From Lachnospiraceae bacterium (GTDB lineage: Bacteria; Bacillota; Clostridia; Lachnospirales; Lachnospiraceae), in NCBI GenBank assembly GCA_021203145.1, contig JAJQBS010000013.1:1-43607 (forward strand): a stretch of DNA of 43,607 nt, written 5' to 3'. The translations under genes and the position numbers were made by a program. Shown in pieces: positions 41,422-43,607 of the stretch. Position 1 is the first letter of the stretch; the number at the start of each line of letters is the position of its first letter. The notes under the pieces were generated by a model. It was not told the origin of the DNA and made no database searches. It saw only the letters and a list, made by a program, of their open reading frames with translations.

Positions 41422-42135
41422 GTGAAGAAGCTATTTCGAAAAAACCAGCTGATCATTACGACTCTGGCGGTCATGATTGCGATTGCCGGATATCTGAATT
41501 ACTCCGGACGGGTTCTGGAGGAGAGCGCGGACGTGGTAAGCTCTGATGAAAACACGGTCCTGCTGACGGATGAAGTGGAGGTTGATACATATGTGGATAC
41601 CTACACGGACATTGTCAGCCTGGATGGGGATGAGGAGGAAGCTTCGGCAGAAGAGGGTTCGCAGGAGTCGGAGGCAGCGGTGGGGGAGGCCGTCCTGGCA
41701 AGCACAGGCGTTAGTGCTGTAAGTGAAATCCTTGCAGCCGCAAAGCTGAACCGGGAGCAGGTACGCTCGAAGAGCAAGGAAGAGCTGCAGGAAATCATAG
41801 ACAGTGCTGACATATCGGAAGAGCAGAGGGCGGAGGCCGCCGCGGTCTTGACGACTCTGACGCTGAATGCGGAAAAGGAATCAGCGGCAGAGCTTCTGCT
41901 GGAGGCGAGCGGATATACGGAATGTGTGGTGAGCATCACGGATAATACGGTGGACGTCGTCGTGAACACGTCCTCTCTGACGGAAGCGCAGCGCGCCCAG
42001 ATCGAGGATATTGTGAAACGCAAGACCGAGGTGGCCGGTGAAAATATTGTGATTACACCTGCCGCCGCGACAACGGCAGATGCAGAATCAGCGGAGGGTG
42101 GCGACGAGGAAGAGGAATCTGAAATGCTGCCATAG
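41422..42135 (+). CDS. spoIIIAH: stage III sporulation protein AH
   Basis: A 237-aa single-pass protein (LIITTLAVMIAIAGYLNYSG) whose extracytoplasmic C-terminal domain pairs with forespore SpoIIQ. The ring domain includes AAKLNREQVRSKSKEELQEIIDSADIS and SGYTECVVSITDNTVDVVVNTSSLTEAQRAQIEDIVKRKTEV. The GTG start at 41422 follows GAGGAGGAGG. The C-terminal tail is acidic. The stop region (LP-stop) is repeated downstream at 41 bp spacing. End of the spoIIIA operon. Confidence 0.94.
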   Translation: MKKLFRKNQLIITTLAVMIAIAGYLNYSGRVLEESADVVSSDENTVLLTDEVEVDTYVDTYTDIVSLDGDEEEASAEEGSQESEAAVGEAVLASTGVSAVSEILAAAKLNREQVRSKSKEELQEIIDSADISEEQRAEAAAVLTTLTLNAEKESAAELLLEASGYTECVVSITDNTVDVVVNTSSLTEAQRAQIEDIVKRKTEVAGENIVITPAAATTADAESAEGGDEEEESEMLP

Positions 42136-42230
42136 ACCCGTTCGGTACTATTATAAATTCCTGCGGTACTGCCATAGATCCCTGCCGTATTTATGAAGTC
42201 TGGTTATAAAGCCTGGTTATGAGGTCTGTT
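42128..42230 (+). repeat. tandem repeat from the spoIIIAH stop region
   Basis: ctgccatag occurs at 42128-42136 (contains the stop) and again at 42169-42177, a 41-bp period with decayed identity between. It is followed by shorter ctggttata/ctggttatg copies near 42200-42220. Confidence 0.65.
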
Positions 42231-42282
42231 TTTGAAAGAATGTGGTCGCAATCCCATTAGCTTTAGACAATGGGTGGTTCAC
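42231..42282 (+). mobile_element. IS200/IS605-like right-end relic, copy 2
   Basis: A 52-nt element matching 35059-35109 at nearly every position, with hairpin CCCATT...AATGGG and terminal GGTTCAC. It ends 7 nt from the stop of the minus-strand malic enzyme gene. No transposase gene is nearby. Confidence 0.6.
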
Positions 42283-42289
42283 GTCTGCA

Positions 42290-43462
42290 TCAGATGCGTG
42301 CAACGCCGCTCTTCCTTGCTGCATCTGCCGCCGCTTTTGCGACAGCGTCCTTCACACGTGGGTCAAAGGCAGCCGGGAGGATGTAATCCGCGGCAAGCTC
42401 GTCATCCCCGACCAGGGACGCCAGGGCATAGGCGGCGGCGACCTTCATCTCGTCGTTGATGTCGGAGGCGCGCACGTCCAGGGCGCCCCGGAACATGCCG
42501 GGAAAGCACAGGACATTATTGACCTGGTTCGGGAAATCAGATCGGCCGGTAGATACGACTGCGGCTCCGGCCGATTTCGCTTCGTCCGGGAAAATCTCCG
42601 GGGTCGGATTGGCGCAGGCGAAAATAATCGGATCCTTCGCCATCGTTCGCACCATATCGGCGGTCAGTGTGCCGGGGGCGGATACGCCGATAAAGACGTC
42701 AGCTCCTTTGATGACGTCCGCGAGGGATCCTTTTTCGTGGCGGAGGTTTGTGATCTGTGCCATTTCCTCTTTGATTGGGTTCAGTCCGTCACGCCCCTCG
42801 TAGATCGCGCCCTTCCGGTCAGTCATGATGACATTTTTCAATCCCATCGACAGCAGCAGCCGGATAATCGCGATACCGGCAGCCCCGGCGCCGGAGGTGA
42901 CGATTTTTATATCCTCCAGTTTTTTTCCAACCAGCTTCAGCGCGTTGATCAGTCCCGCGAGCGTGATCACGGCCGTCCCATGCTGGTCATCGTGAAAAAC
43001 AGGAATATCACAGCGCTCCTTCAGCTTTTTTTCTATTTCAAAACAGCGGGGAGCGGAAATGTCCTCAAGGTTTATCCCGCCGAAGCTTCCGGCAAGCAGC
43101 GCGATCGTGTTGACAATTTCATCGACGTCCTTGCTGCGCACACACAGTGGGATCGCGTCCACATCTCCAAACGCTTTAAAAAGGACGCATTTGCCCTCCA
43201 TCACGGGCATGCCGGCCTCAGGTCCGATATCGCCTAAGCCCAGCACGGCGGTGCCGTCCGTCACGACCGCCACCGTATTCCAGCGCCGGGTCAGCTCGTA
43301 GCTTTTGCTGATATCCTTCTGGATTTCCAGGCACGGCTGGGCGACGCCGGGCGTATAAGCCAGGCTGAGGGCGTCCTTCGAGTCCACAGCCGCGCGTGCG
43401 GTGATTTCAATCTTTCCTTTCAGATCATAATGCATTTTCAAAGATTCTTTTGCGTAGTCCAT
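42290..43462 (-). CDS. NAD(P)-dependent malic enzyme
   Basis: A 390-aa cytosolic enzyme decarboxylating malate to pyruvate and CO2 with reduction of NAD(P). The short bacterial form without the phosphotransacetylase domain. Visible blocks: SLAYTPGVAQPCLEI (catalytic Tyr), VVTDGTAVLGLGDIGPEAGMPVMEGKCVLFKAF (catalytic Lys), IPVFHDDQHGTAVI (metal site), VTSGAGAAGIAI (dinucleotide fold) and FACANPTPEI. ATG 43462 is preferred, with GAGGAGA upstream; the frame open to 43531 has no SD. Coenzyme preference is not decided by what I can read. Confidence 0.94.
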   Translation of the reverse strand: MDYAKESLKMHYDLKGKIEITARAAVDSKDALSLAYTPGVAQPCLEIQKDISKSYELTRRWNTVAVVTDGTAVLGLGDIGPEAGMPVMEGKCVLFKAFGDVDAIPLCVRSKDVDEIVNTIALLAGSFGGINLEDISAPRCFEIEKKLKERCDIPVFHDDQHGTAVITLAGLINALKLVGKKLEDIKIVTSGAGAAGIAIIRLLLSMGLKNVIMTDRKGAIYEGRDGLNPIKEEMAQITNLRHEKGSLADVIKGADVFIGVSAPGTLTADMVRTMAKDPIIFACANPTPEIFPDEAKSAGAAVVSTGRSDFPNQVNNVLCFPGMFRGALDVRASDINDEMKVAAAYALASLVGDDELAADYILPAAFDPRVKDAVAKAAADAARKSGVARI

Positions 43463-43508
43463 GGTGAATCTCTCCTCAATCTTTCTGAATATAATCGGAT
43501 GCTTTTGT

Positions 43509-43530
43509 ATCATACCAGTTTCTTTCGACA
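43509..43530 (-). promoter_or_regulatory. extended -10 and Spo0A-box-like site before malic enzyme
   Basis: Minus-strand TGG-TATGAT (43509-43514 is the hexamer) with TGTCGAA (43524-43530) ten bases upstream. If both are used, Spo0A bound there would occlude RNA polymerase. Confidence 0.35.
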
Positions 43531-43607
43531 ATTACCAGAGTGAAAGTGAAAAATACAGGGTTGTTTCACGAACATTTTTTACCACGATTCCTTGCCTGGT
43601 GCAAATG

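Overview
The window reads as chromosome of a spore-forming Clostridia (Firmicutes), most likely Lachnospiraceae. The basis is a complete spoIIIA operon, spo0A, a SufCBDSU iron-sulfur operon without SufA/SufE, a LoaP-type NusG paralog, a PanT/CoaX vitamin cluster, and several gene families that I associate with Lachnospiraceae (standalone LPD3 protein, Rpn-type relic). No rRNA, tRNA or CRISPR array was recognised.

Layout. 0-1.7 kb: a cytidylate-kinase-like protein and an orphan loaP. 1.7-4.7 kb, minus strand: a two-gene operon encoding a RyR-domain/TrkA-N-like protein followed by a Card1-like (DUF1887) CARF-nuclease, with no CRISPR nearby; this is the best candidate for an undescribed defence or signalling system. 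4.9-9.7 kb: aminopeptidase P, then coaX and panT (minus, with a ~190-nt structured leader), then spo0A. 9.8-16.4 kb: sufC-sufB-sufD-sufS-sufU plus an MFS transporter. 16.4-19.2 kb: yefM-yoeB toxin-antitoxin, a RACo-like reductive activator lacking its ferredoxin domain, and an orphan XRE regulator. 19.2-28 kb: a surface/signalling locus with a receptor-like Ser/Thr kinase carrying an extracellular LRR domain and its HTH partner (minus), divergent from a giant acidic Ig-repeat surface protein of 1868 aa. 28-35.1 kb: an accessory patch with hairpin-rich intergenic DNA, a degraded Rpn-type nuclease gene, an AAA ATPase plus LPD3 pair, glgX, an MNT-HEPN-dUTPase overlapping cluster, and a RelB-YoeB pair. 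35.1-42.1 kb: carbamate kinase (minus) divergent from spoIIIAA-AH. 42.3-43.5 kb: malic enzyme (minus).

A structural theme cuts across the window. At several genes (cytidylate-kinase-like, loaP, sufD, spoIIIAE, spoIIIAF, spoIIIAH, possibly sufC) the last codons and the stop codon are tandemly repeated into the downstream intergenic space, with unit lengths from 22 to 67 bp. In the clearest cases the extra copies still translate to a recognisable version of the same C-terminus. A second dispersed signal is a ~52-bp element resembling an IS200/IS605 right end, found twice, each time 6-7 nt from the stop codon of a minus-strand gene.

All functional statements are from reading sequence and motifs; no database or folding search was run.
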